This document shows positions 43,227 through 52,025 of a DNA stretch of 64,000 nucleotides, piece after piece. The notes beneath the pieces were generated by a model, which was not told where the DNA came from, ran no database searches, and saw nothing but the letters and a program-made list of their open reading frames with translations. Made by a program: the position numbers and the translations under genes. The DNA comes from Actinophytocola oryzae (GTDB lineage: Bacteria > Actinomycetota > Actinomycetes > Mycobacteriales > Pseudonocardiaceae): assembly GCF_004364325.1 (NCBI RefSeq), contig NZ_SOCP01000021.1:62001-126000 (forward strand), written 5' to 3'. Numbering within the stretch: the stretch's first letter is position 1; each line of letters opens with the position of its first letter.

Positions 43227-44264
43227 GTGCCGGATGCGGACGGGTCGGCACTGGTCGGTCGCGCCGCCGAGCTGGTCCCGGTGCTGCGCGTCCGGCCGGA
43301 GCACACCGTGGAGCTGCTGGCGGAGGCCGGCCTGTTCCGGTTGCGGGTGCCCCGCCGCTACGGCGGTTACGACTGCGACACGAGGACTCTGGTCGGGGTC
43401 GCGGCCGAGCTGGGCCGGGCGGGTGGTGCCGCCGCGTGGATGGCATCGGGTTACTGGGGCCCCACCTGGCTCGCGACGATGTTCGGGGCCAGGGCACGTG
43501 ACGAGGTCTTCGGCACCCCCGGTGTGCTCGTGTGCGGCACCCCGTCGGTCGCGTCGACGGCCGTGTGGGTCGACGGCGGCATCGTGGTGGACGGGCGGTG
43601 GGAGTTCGTCGCCGGTGCCGTGCACGCCGAGTGGCAGGTGGCCGTGTCGGTCGTGGTGCCACCCGCGGGTGGTGAGCCGTTCCCTGTCGTCGCCCTGGTT
43701 TCCGTGGCGGACCTGACGGTCGAGACGCGGGACCCCGGGACCGTGGCCGAGACGGACGGCGCCACGACGGTAGCGAAGGAGCTTTTCGTGCCCGCGCACC
43801 AGGTCGTCGCGCTGTCCGCGGTGGCCGACTGGCGTTCGGTGCCGGTGTCGGCCGTGTGGGCGGCGTCCTCGGTGGGTGCCCTGCTCGGTGCCGCGTTCGA
43901 CGCCCGCGACTGGTACTTCGAGGACCTGACGACTGATGGCGGCTCCTCACGCGCGATGTCACACGTGCAGACCATGGACGCCCTGACCATGATCACCGAC
44001 GCCGAGCGCGTCGCGTACCGCCTCGCGACCCTGGTCGACACGGGTGCGGGTGCCTGGTGGTCCGGCGACGACTCGGTCCGCGCACGGGCCGACCTCGTCG
44101 AGGTGTGCCGCCTGACCCGGGACGCCGCGTACCTGCTTGCCGCCGTGCACGGCTCGCCGCAGTTGCGCGAGGTGACTCGCGCACTGGAGACCGGTTCCCA
44201 CCGCACCCTCACCGACTTCGACGCGGGCGCGGCCCTGACAGGCTGGTACCGCGGCCCCAGGTGA
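43227..44264 (+). CDS. Acyl-CoA dehydrogenase-like flavoprotein
   Basis: A 345-residue protein. I place the start at GTG 43227 behind GGGGGAGG; ATG 43155 is possible but has poor spacing. It shows an N-terminal helical part (VELLAEAGLFRLRVPRRYGG), a middle domain (DGRWEFVAGAVHAEWQVAVS) and a helical C-terminus, as in the ACAD superfamily. There is no clear catalytic Glu. It could be a two-component flavin monooxygenase or oxidase; oxidation of thiazoline to thiazole is one idea. Ends at a strong terminator shared with the convergent thioesterase gene. Confidence 0.68.
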   Translation: MPDADGSALVGRAAELVPVLRVRPEHTVELLAEAGLFRLRVPRRYGGYDCDTRTLVGVAAELGRAGGAAAWMASGYWGPTWLATMFGARARDEVFGTPGVLVCGTPSVASTAVWVDGGIVVDGRWEFVAGAVHAEWQVAVSVVVPPAGGEPFPVVALVSVADLTVETRDPGTVAETDGATTVAKELFVPAHQVVALSAVADWRSVPVSAVWAASSVGALLGAAFDARDWYFEDLTTDGGSSRAMSHVQTMDALTMITDAERVAYRLATLVDTGAGAWWSGDDSVRARADLVEVCRLTRDAAYLLAAVHGSPQLREVTRALETGSHRTLTDFDAGAALTGWYRGPR

Positions 44265-44269
44265 CACAC

Positions 44270-44308
44270 GGGAAAGGCGCGGCCAGGACTCCTGGCCGCG
44301 CCTTTCCC
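44270..44308. terminator. Bidirectional intrinsic terminator
   Basis: A perfect 18-bp-arm hairpin, GGGAAAGGCGCGGCCAGG, loop ACT, then the exact complement, followed by TTTGT. It lies in the 50-bp gap between the convergent flavoprotein and thioesterase genes and should stop transcription from both sides. It separates the cysteine locus from the enediyne PKS operon. Confidence 0.9.
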
Positions 44309-44314
44309 TTTGTC

Positions 44315-44782
44315 TCAGTTGGCCGTGTGACTGGTCGGCACGGTGACCTGACCCGCGGCGAACGGGGCGAGCGCGGCCAGCAACGACGCAGGCACCCGGG
44401 TGGGCACCGTGTCGTTGTTGGGCCCACGCATGCACGCGATGCGTTGCTTGCCGCGTGCTATCAGGCTTTCCCTGCCGTCCGTCAGCTGCACGTAGTCGAA
44501 GCTGAACAGCAGCTGGGTCTGCGTCAGCTCGTCCAGCCGCATCCGCACGACCAGCTCGTCGAACGCCGTGATCTCCGAGAAGAACTCGCACTCGGCCTTC
44601 AGCGTGAACAGCTTCAGGTCGTCGTGCATGATCTCCGCCAGCACCGCCGGTGCCATCTCCTGCAGGAACTGCTCGCGGCAGTGACCTTGCCAGCGCAGGT
44701 AGTTGACGTAGTACACGTTGCCGACGAAGTTCGTCTCCTCGAACCCGACCCGGTGGTGGATCTCGTAGTAACCGGTGGTCAT
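44315..44782 (-). CDS. Enediyne hotdog thioesterase (TEBC, CalE7/SgcE10 type)
   Basis: A 155-residue single hotdog protein. YYEIHHRVGFEETNFVGNVY matches the start of the enediyne thioesterases CalE7, DynE7 and SgcE10, where this Asn/Glu/Arg-lined region binds the polyene; LRWQGHCREQFLQEMAP and FTLKAECEFFSEITAFDELV follow. It hydrolyses the linear polyene from the PKSE carrier domain. Its ATG overlaps the PKSE stop (ATGA), the conserved E-E10 pairing. Confidence 0.93.
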   Translation of the reverse strand: MTTGYYEIHHRVGFEETNFVGNVYYVNYLRWQGHCREQFLQEMAPAVLAEIMHDDLKLFTLKAECEFFSEITAFDELVVRMRLDELTQTQLLFSFDYVQLTDGRESLIARGKQRIACMRGPNNDTVPTRVPASLLAALAPFAAGQVTVPTSHTAN

Positions 44783-47700
44783 GGCCGGTCACCCTCAGCC
44801 GAGCCTGGTGAGAGAACGGCGAACACGACCGGTTCGGCCACCTCGTTCACCGTGGTCACCCACGTGGCGACCTTGGTGTCACCCGCGGAGAGCACGACCC
44901 AGCCGTCCTGGTCGACGCGGTCGACCGTGAGAGCCCTGGTCGACGACCCGGTCTTGCGCAGGCACTCCAGCGCCGACCAGATTCGCGTACCTGCCACGTC
45001 CGTGTCGTCACCCGCCTCCGCCGCCACGAGGTCGCGGACCGCGATCAGCCCCGCGCCGAGCAGGCCCGTCCAGTCGTCCTCGGTGCGCTGTGCCACCGGC
45101 TCGACGTCGCAGCCGATCGGCCCGGACCCGGTCACCACCAGCGACAACCCCGCGCCGTGCGAGGCGGAGATCGAGGCCCCGTCCAGCTCCGGCTTGCCGT
45201 CCGGGCGGTACCGCACGGTCACCGGAGCGCCGACGGAACGGCCCGCGGCCAGCTCGGTCTGCGTCCTGCGGTCCGCGGTGCCGTCACCGACCGGGTCCGG
45301 CTCGACCACGACCGACCGGCTGCCACCGAGCACCCGCTCCAGCGATCGCTCCACATAGGACCCGAGCACCGCCGGCACCCACGGGCCGGAGCTGTCCTTG
45401 TGCCGCACGGCCCGCAACGTCAGGCCCTGCCAGCGTTCGACCACGCGGCCGGACGGCTCCAGCACGTCGATGTCGTAGGTGTAGCTGTCCCCGTCCTGCG
45501 AGCGCTCCCGCGCGTCCATGATCACGAACTCGGACGTCTGGTCGGCCCGTGTGGACAGGTACAGCTTCTCGATCCCTTGCGGCAGCAGCGTCGCGTTCGG
45601 CACACAGCACTGGATCGAGTGCATCACCGCGTCCCGGGTACCGGGGTCGGCGAGCACCAGGTCCTGCGGCAGGTACGGCGCGAACCACGCCGAGGGCGTC
45701 GTGGTCGACAGCTCCGCCACCGCGTGCCGGGCACTGGCCCGGCGGTAGGTGAGCAGCCGCTGGAACCGCTTGCCCTGGAAGAGAACCCCGCCGTACAGGT
45801 CGACGATCGGGTCGACCGGTACCGAGGGCAGCTGCGTGGCCTCCCGAGACGGACCCTGATCCGGCAGCACGGGCTGCGGCAGTCGCAGCGTGGCCCGGAA
45901 GTGGTCCGCGCCGAACGCCGTGTCCTCCGCCCGGATGGCCACCGACACCCGCTCGTCGTCACGGACGAGTGCCGCGAGCCGCAGCGTCGTCGTGCTGCCC
46001 GGACGGACCACGATCGGCCGCAGGAACTCGACCTCCTCGAGCAGCGGCGAGCCCTCGCGGTCGAGCACGGCCGCCGCGACCTGGGTCATCGCCTCCATGC
46101 CGATGACCGCCGGGAACAGCAGGTCGCCGTCCAGCAGGTGGTCGGACAGGTAGGGGTCGCTGCCCGCGGACAGCTCGACCTCGGTGATCAGCTCGACGTT
46201 CGGGTAGTGCACGACCACGCGGTCGACGAACCGGGTGAGCGGCAGCTCCTGGTCGGTGTCCATCGGCAGCGTCGGCAGGCCGCCCATGCGCCCGCCGATC
46301 GTCAGGATCGGGCCTGCGTCCGGGTCGGCGAGCATCTGGCGCAGCACCGAGAGCCCGTCGTCCAGCGTGACCGGCGTGATGCCGTCCCGCATCAGGGCCT
46401 CGACCACACCGAGCTTCTCTCCCATGCCGGCACCCGACCAGACCGACCACTCCATCGCCAGCGCCCTGGCCTGCGGGTGCGCCTTCTGGAAGTCGACGGT
46501 CAGCTCGGTCATCCAGTCGTTGGCGGTCGAGTAGTGCGCCTCGCCCTTCAGACCGGCCCGGCCGATGATGCTGCCGAACGTGACGAGCAGCTTGATCCCG
46601 TCCTGGTCCACGGCGTCCAGCACCGTGCGCAGGCCGGCGACCTTGGGGGCGAGCGTCTGCCGGAACTCGTCCTCGGTCAGGTTGGCCAGCGCGCCGGGCA
46701 CGTTGCGCCCCGCGCCGTGCATGATCGCGGTGACCGGACCGAGGTTCGCCTCGAACCTGGCCACGGCCGCCCGCACCTGTGCGGCGTCGGTGACGTCGGC
46801 CCGCTCGTACTGGTGGACGATGCCCGCCGCCGCGAAGCGGGCCAGGTTCTCCACCAGCTCCTCGTCACCGTCTGCCTCGTCACGGCCGACCAGCGCGAGC
46901 TTCGCACCGGAGTCCTTGGCCATGACCAGCGCGCACTCGGCCGTGATGCCCTTGCCGCCACCGGTGACCAGCAGGACGTCGTTGCCGTCGAGCGGCGTGG
47001 CCACCCGCGGCTCCGCCGGTGCCTGCAGCACCCGCAGCAGCGGCGCCGTGCGCACGCCGTCCGCCTGGTAGCGGACCTCGCTGAACGTCGTGGTCGCGGC
47101 CGCCTCGGTGATCACGCGGCGCACGGCCTCGTCCACGTCGGCCGCGGTGGTCGGCGCGAGGTCGGGCAGCGTCACGAGCGTGGTCGCCACGCCCGCGGAC
47201 TCCAGGAACGCGGTCCTGGTGAGACCGGAAGCGCCGTACTTGCCCTGCACCACCACGAACCGGCTGCCGGTCTCCGCGGCGACGGCGACCTTGCCCGCCT
47301 CCAGGAACAGGCCGACGTGGTCCTCGCCGTGGTCCGGCAGGCACAGCAGCACACCGTCGCCGATGCCCGCCTCGGACAACGCGATCCGCAGCCGCTCCGC
47401 GAGCGGGTGGCCGGCGGGCGCGAAGACCTGCCAGGTGCCCGCCTCACGGGTGCCGACCGTCACCACCGGCGCGGGGGCCGGCAGGTAGTCGACGGAGAAC
47501 GGCCGCACCCACGGCGCGACCCCGTCCACCTCGGTCTTGCCGCCGAGGCCACCGCCGTTGCCGCCACCGGACTCCGCCAGCTCGTCGATCAGGTCGGCGA
47601 GCTCGCCGAGGGTGACCGTGGCGAAGTTGGTCGTCATCTCCAGCGTCGGCAGGCCGAGCTGGCGGGTGACGTCGTTGACGATCTGGCCGACCGTGATCGA

Positions 47701-50622
47701 GCTGAGGTGCAGGTCGTCCAGCGGGTGGGTCGCCGCCGTGACGGTGTCCAGCGGCAGCTCGACACGCTCGGCGGCCAGGCGCCGCAGCAGGTCGAGCGTC
47801 GACGGTCCGTCCTCGGTGGACTCGGCCTCGTCGGCCGTGCCCCCGGCCAGCACGTCGATCGCCACGATCTCGCCGGGCTGGGGCAGCCCGACCGCGAGGT
47901 CGGGTGCCGCCTCACACGGGCTGGACAGGAACTCGAACGACCCGTCGAGCGGCAGCGGCCGAAGCACCCGCTCGGCGAACAACGCGTCGGTGTCCACCGA
48001 GGCGCCGAGCGCGAACGCCGCGCCGACGACCGACAGCAGCGCGTTCAGCGACTTGCTCTCGGTGTCGATGGCCAGCACCCGGGTGCCCGGCGCGATGTCG
48101 GCCACCAGACCCGACAGGACCCGCCCCGGCCCGACCTCGACGGCCAGGTCAGCGCCCTCGACCGCCTTCGCCGCCGCCTCGTGGAAGCGGACCGGCAGCA
48201 GCACCTGGTCACGCAGCAGCGTCCGCAGGTCGGTGTCCGGGTCGAGCCAGTCACCGGTCACCGTGGACGCGACCGGGCGGACCGGCCGGGTGAGGGCGAA
48301 CTCGGTCAGGCGCTCGGTCATGGCTTCGGCGGCCGGTTCGACGGCGGGGGAGTGGAACGCGTGCGAGACGTTGATCCTCGTCGCCGTGATGCCCGCGGCC
48401 CGCGCCCGGTCACACACCCGGTCCACGGCCGCCGCGTCACCCGCGATGACCGTCTGCACCGGCCCGTTGTACCCGGCGATCACCACCGCGTCGTCACCGA
48501 ACAGCACCTCGACGTCGGCGGGCGTCGCGGACAGCCCGGCCATCGCGCCGCCGCCCTGGCTGGCGTTCGCCATGACCTGGCCGCGTGCCTTGGCCAGGCG
48601 CAGCACCTCCTTGCCGCCCAGCGCACCGGCCCAGGCCAGCGCCGTCAGCTCGCCGAGGCTGTGCCCGACCGCGGTGTCGGCGTCGATGCCCAGCGTGTGC
48701 AGTACCCGCAGTGCGGCGACGGAACCGGCGACGATGCGTGGCTGCGCCACCTCGGTCGCCGTCTGGTCGCCGCCGGTGGGCACCGCGGCCTCCGCGTACA
48801 CCGCGTCCGCGGCGGCGAAGCGGCGCCGCAGCGCACCCGTGCCGCCCCGGCCCGACCCCTGACCGGGGAACAGGTAGGCGATCCTCGGCGCGTTCTGGCG
48901 GCGGTCGAGGTACACCCCGTCCGCGGTGAACAGGCTCTCACCCGCGTCCAGCGCCGCGAGCAGCCGGTTGAGCTTGCCGGTCGCGTCGTCGGGGCTCGTG
49001 GTGACGACCGAGGCACGCACCCGGCCGCCCGTGAGCTGCCCGGCCAGCGTGCCGGCCAGGTCGCCGATCTCGGCGAAGGACAGCTTCGGGGTCAGCTCGG
49101 CCACCTGCTCGATCCGCTCACGCAGCGCGGCGTCGTCCGCGCCGTCGAGCAGGAGCAGCTCGGTGTCCTGCCGGCCGCCGACCAGCGTCGTGGCCTTCCT
49201 CGGCACCTCGGTGCGGCGGGTGGCCCCCGGCGCGCCCTCGATGGCGATGTGGGTGTTGATGCCGCCGAAGCCCATCGCCGACACCCCGGCGCGGATCGGC
49301 TGGTCACTCGGCCACAGCTCGGCCTCGCTCGGCACGTAGAGCGCGGCGGCGTCGGCCGTGAGCTTCTCGTGCGGCGCGTAGTGGCCGGTCGCCGGCGGGA
49401 TGACCTGGTTGTACACCGACAGCGTCGCCTTGATGAGCCCGGCGACACCCGCGGCGGCCTTGGTGTGGCCGAAGTTGCCCTTCACCGAGCTGAGCGCGGC
49501 GGGCTGGGCCAGCGGGTCGGCCTTACGGCGCGCCTTGGACAACGCCTCGATCTCGGTCGCGTCGCCGACCGCCGTGCCGGTGCCGTGGCCCTCGAAGTAG
49601 GACACGGTCTCCACGCCGTACCCGGCGCGGTCGTAGGCGCGGTTGATCGCCAGCACGTGCCCGTCGGCCTCGGGCCGGGTGATCCCGCCCTTGCCGTCCG
49701 AGGAGATGCCCCACCCGGTGATCGAGGCGTAGATCCGCAGGCCGCGCGCGATGGCGTCCTCCTCGCGCATCAGCACCACGACGCCGGAGCCCTCACCGGG
49801 CCAGAACCCGTTGGCGTCCTTGTCGTAGATCTTCATCTCGTCGGTGGCCAGCGCGCCGGTCTTGGCGAAGCCGATCACCTCGAAGGGGTCGATCGACAGG
49901 TCGACGCCACCTGCCAGTGCCACGTCCAGGTCCCCGGCCGTCAACGCCTTCGACGCCGTCGCGATCGCGAGCAGCGAGGACGAACAGGCGCCGTCGACGG
50001 TGAACCCGCCGCCGCCGAGGTCGAAGTGGTTGCAGATGCGGCCCGCGATGGTGTTCGCGAGACCGCCCGCCAGGGTGTCCTCGTCGATGGCCGGGAACGG
50101 CGCCTTGTAGACCGGCTCCAGGTCCCGCAGGAAGGCGCTGGTCTCGTCGTCGTCCCAGCCCTTCGCGGCCAGTGCCGCCGCGAGGGTGCGGCGCACGTAG
50201 GGCCAGCGCAGCCGCATGAGGTTCGCCCTGGCGAACTCACCGGTCAGGCTGTTGCCCACGACCACGCCCGTGGCGCGCTTGGGCAGTCCCTCCGCCTCCG
50301 GGAAGCCGGCGTCGGCCAACGCGGTGGCGGCGACGTCCAGCGCCAGCCAGTGCGTGAGGTCCGTCGACCGGTAGGTGCTCCCGGCGACCTTGTACTTGAT
50401 GCGGTCGAACTCGAAGTCACGCAGCACAGCTGCCTTGCTGGAGTAGAACCTGTCCGGTGCGTCCGGGTCGGGCGAGTAGTAGTCCGCCTGGTTCATGCGC
50501 TGGTCGGGCAGCCTGCGGAACGCGCGGCGCCCGGCCAGGATGTTCTCCCAGAGGTCATCTGTGCTGGCGGCGTCGGGATAACGAAGTCCGATACCGACGA
50601 TCGCGATCCGCTCGGTGCTCAA
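44779..50622 (-). CDS. pksE: Enediyne iterative polyketide synthase
   Basis: A 1947-residue protein, the usual PKSE length. The start is probably TTG 50620-50622 (LSTERIAIVGIGLRYPDAAS) behind AGGCGG; the frame upstream is not coding-like. Domains: KS with Cys213 in VDGACSSS, then EGHGTGT and GNFGHTKAAAG; AT with GHSLGE near 652; ACP with LSSITVGQIV near 973; KR with VTGGGKGI near 1217 and Tyr in EAHYSTAND; DH with HLLDGDLLFP near 1500; C-terminal PPTase with GCDVEP and SALECLRK. It makes the linear polyene precursor of the enediyne core and phosphopantetheinylates its own ACP. Confidence 0.96.
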   Translation of the reverse strand: MSTERIAIVGIGLRYPDAASTDDLWENILAGRRAFRRLPDQRMNQADYYSPDPDAPDRFYSSKAAVLRDFEFDRIKYKVAGSTYRSTDLTHWLALDVAATALADAGFPEAEGLPKRATGVVVGNSLTGEFARANLMRLRWPYVRRTLAAALAAKGWDDDETSAFLRDLEPVYKAPFPAIDEDTLAGGLANTIAGRICNHFDLGGGGFTVDGACSSSLLAIATASKALTAGDLDVALAGGVDLSIDPFEVIGFAKTGALATDEMKIYDKDANGFWPGEGSGVVVLMREEDAIARGLRIYASITGWGISSDGKGGITRPEADGHVLAINRAYDRAGYGVETVSYFEGHGTGTAVGDATEIEALSKARRKADPLAQPAALSSVKGNFGHTKAAAGVAGLIKATLSVYNQVIPPATGHYAPHEKLTADAAALYVPSEAELWPSDQPIRAGVSAMGFGGINTHIAIEGAPGATRRTEVPRKATTLVGGRQDTELLLLDGADDAALRERIEQVAELTPKLSFAEIGDLAGTLAGQLTGGRVRASVVTTSPDDATGKLNRLLAALDAGESLFTADGVYLDRRQNAPRIAYLFPGQGSGRGGTGALRRRFAAADAVYAEAAVPTGGDQTATEVAQPRIVAGSVAALRVLHTLGIDADTAVGHSLGELTALAWAGALGGKEVLRLAKARGQVMANASQGGGAMAGLSATPADVEVLFGDDAVVIAGYNGPVQTVIAGDAAAVDRVCDRARAAGITATRINVSHAFHSPAVEPAAEAMTERLTEFALTRPVRPVASTVTGDWLDPDTDLRTLLRDQVLLPVRFHEAAAKAVEGADLAVEVGPGRVLSGLVADIAPGTRVLAIDTESKSLNALLSVVGAAFALGASVDTDALFAERVLRPLPLDGSFEFLSSPCEAAPDLAVGLPQPGEIVAIDVLAGGTADEAESTEDGPSTLDLLRRLAAERVELPLDTVTAATHPLDDLHLSSITVGQIVNDVTRQLGLPTLEMTTNFATVTLGELADLIDELAESGGGNGGGLGGKTEVDGVAPWVRPFSVDYLPAPAPVVTVGTREAGTWQVFAPAGHPLAERLRIALSEAGIGDGVLLCLPDHGEDHVGLFLEAGKVAVAAETGSRFVVVQGKYGASGLTRTAFLESAGVATTLVTLPDLAPTTAADVDEAVRRVITEAAATTTFSEVRYQADGVRTAPLLRVLQAPAEPRVATPLDGNDVLLVTGGGKGITAECALVMAKDSGAKLALVGRDEADGDEELVENLARFAAAGIVHQYERADVTDAAQVRAAVARFEANLGPVTAIMHGAGRNVPGALANLTEDEFRQTLAPKVAGLRTVLDAVDQDGIKLLVTFGSIIGRAGLKGEAHYSTANDWMTELTVDFQKAHPQARALAMEWSVWSGAGMGEKLGVVEALMRDGITPVTLDDGLSVLRQMLADPDAGPILTIGGRMGGLPTLPMDTDQELPLTRFVDRVVVHYPNVELITEVELSAGSDPYLSDHLLDGDLLFPAVIGMEAMTQVAAAVLDREGSPLLEEVEFLRPIVVRPGSTTTLRLAALVRDDERVSVAIRAEDTAFGADHFRATLRLPQPVLPDQGPSREATQLPSVPVDPIVDLYGGVLFQGKRFQRLLTYRRASARHAVAELSTTTPSAWFAPYLPQDLVLADPGTRDAVMHSIQCCVPNATLLPQGIEKLYLSTRADQTSEFVIMDARERSQDGDSYTYDIDVLEPSGRVVERWQGLTLRAVRHKDSSGPWVPAVLGSYVERSLERVLGGSRSVVVEPDPVGDGTADRRTQTELAAGRSVGAPVTVRYRPDGKPELDGASISASHGAGLSLVVTGSGPIGCDVEPVAQRTEDDWTGLLGAGLIAVRDLVAAEAGDDTDVAGTRIWSALECLRKTGSSTRALTVDRVDQDGWVVLSAGDTKVATWVTTVNEVAEPVVFAVLSPGSAEGDRP

Positions 50623-50911
50623 TCTGTACCGCCTATTCTCGGTGTCCGCCCGACCCGAAATCAACGCGCGATCGCGTCGACCGCAAAACGCGGAAACAGC
50701 CGAGCCGGCGAGTCCTCGACACACGCTTCTAGCTGCCATCGACCAGGGTGCACCATTGTGGTAAGGAATTCCTTCTCCTCGGGTGCGCTCCGGTGAATAC
50801 AGAAATCTTCGAGCGATCGCGAGATCGACATGAACCGGCAGCGCACTCGCGGAGATGCGTCGTGTCATTGGCCGCCTGACGCTGACAACGCGTCCATTGC
50901 TGGAGGAATCG
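50623..50911. promoter_or_regulatory. Divergent control region between pksE and the unbL operon
   Basis: A 289-bp region between the two arms of the enediyne cassette. It contains the perfect palindrome AAGGAATTCCTT (50763-50774), running into CTTCTCCTCGG, which resembles CTTCTCCTGTTCGG in the repeat at 40216. Other palindromes are CGCGATCGCG (50667-50676) and GCGATCGC (50813-50820). The ribosome site GGAGGAA lies before ATG 50912. No open frame in it looks coding. Confidence 0.55.
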
Positions 50912-51922
50912 ATGCCATCGTTTCTCGGCTCACTGCGCCAGTTCGTACTGGCGCCGAAGCTGTCCGCGGTCACCTTCGCCGAGCGGGGCTTCCCGGGAGC
51001 GGCCTCGCCCGCGACCGAACGTCTCGAGGCCATCCCGCAGGCCGTCGTGTGCGGGTTCGAGTGGGGGATCGCCGCACGCGACCTCTGGGAGCTGGAGCGG
51101 CGCCTGGAGCTGGTGGAGGTGGAGCAGCGCGGGTTCGCCTACGAGGGCGCCGCGATGGCCTTCACCGTCCGCGACGCGATGGCGGGCGGCAAGGGCACAC
51201 GCACGCGTGAGCTGCTGCTCGGGCCGGGCGCGCCGCACCTGCTCCTCACCTACATCGGCATCGGCTTCGCCATGGCGCGCCTGCCCAGGCCGCTGTGGCG
51301 CACCATCATGCCGGACCTGACCGGCTCCCCGTACTACCCGACGATGACCTGGCTCGCCGTCGACGGCTACGGCTTCGACCTGGCCTACTTCCACACCCGC
51401 CGGTATGTCGACGAGCAGAAGGTGCCCGCGCCCTACCCGTGGGAGGGCTCGCCGGAGTACTTCCCGCGCGCGGTCGACCAGGGCATCGGCCGGGCGCTGT
51501 GGTTCATGAACGGCGCCGTCCCCGCCGACGTGGCCGCCGCCGTCGAGCGGTTCCCGCAGGAGCGGCACGCGGACCTGTGGAGCGGTGTCGGCCTGGCCGC
51601 GACGTTCGCGGGCGGCGCGTCGGCCGAGGGTCTTGCCGAGCTGCGTGCGGCGTCGGGCGAGCACTGGTCGCAGCTCGGGCTCGGCGTGGTCTTCGCGATC
51701 AAGGGCCGGGAGTTCGCCGGGCACGTGCCCGAGCACTCCGCGCTGGGTTGCGAGGTGCTGGCCGGCCTGTCGGTGGCCGAGGCGGTGGCGATCGCCGACC
51801 GCACGGAGGCCGAGCCCGCCGGTCCGGTGGCGCAGAGTCTGCCGCTCTACGAACTGTGGCGCAACCGAATTCGTGCGCAGCTCACGGAGAACACTGAAAG
51901 CAATTCACGAAAGGCGAGTTGA
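50912..51922 (+). CDS. DUF1702 family enediyne protein, UnbL-like copy 1
   Basis: A 336-residue protein, started at ATG 50912 (MPSFLGSLRQFVLAPKLSAV) for its ribosome site. DUF1702 features are FVLAPKLSAVTFAERGFPGA, RGFAYEGAAMAFTVRDAM, YIGIGFAMARLPRPLW, DGYGFDLAYFHTRRYVDEQK, AVDQGIGRALWFMNG and SGVGLAATFAGG. Every enediyne cluster has members of this family and they are needed for core assembly, but the reaction is not settled. Together with its paralog downstream it resembles the E2/E3 pair of nine-membered clusters. Confidence 0.88.
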   Translation: MPSFLGSLRQFVLAPKLSAVTFAERGFPGAASPATERLEAIPQAVVCGFEWGIAARDLWELERRLELVEVEQRGFAYEGAAMAFTVRDAMAGGKGTRTRELLLGPGAPHLLLTYIGIGFAMARLPRPLWRTIMPDLTGSPYYPTMTWLAVDGYGFDLAYFHTRRYVDEQKVPAPYPWEGSPEYFPRAVDQGIGRALWFMNGAVPADVAAAVERFPQERHADLWSGVGLAATFAGGASAEGLAELRAASGEHWSQLGLGVVFAIKGREFAGHVPEHSALGCEVLAGLSVAEAVAIADRTEAEPAGPVAQSLPLYELWRNRIRAQLTENTESNSRKAS

Positions 51923-51978
51923 TCCCGAACCGGCACGCGTGAAGTCGTGAATTCCTGGCACCGCGTGTGACGATTGTC

Positions 51979-52004
51979 GGAGAACCGAACGACGCCGTTT
52001 CCTC
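51979..52004 (+). promoter_or_regulatory. Motif shared with the NRPS/C-S lyase control region
   Basis: GGAGAACCGAACGACGCCGTTTCCTC in spaced form: GGAGAA, CGAACGACGCC, TTTCC. The 40198-40223 region reads GGAGAAG-A-CGAACGACGCC-TTCTCC. This copy sits just before the ribosome site of the second UnbL gene. A nine-base inverted repeat AATTCACGA...TCGTGAATT (51902-51953) lies upstream across the end of the first UnbL gene. Confidence 0.45.
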
Positions 52005-52025
52005 AACAAGGAGTAGGGGACTTAG

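Noticed and set aside
45157-50796. 1879-residue plus-strand open frame opposite pksE
   Set aside because: A GC-skewed shadow frame rich in Arg, Gly and His with no known domains; the minus strand encodes a complete PKSE.
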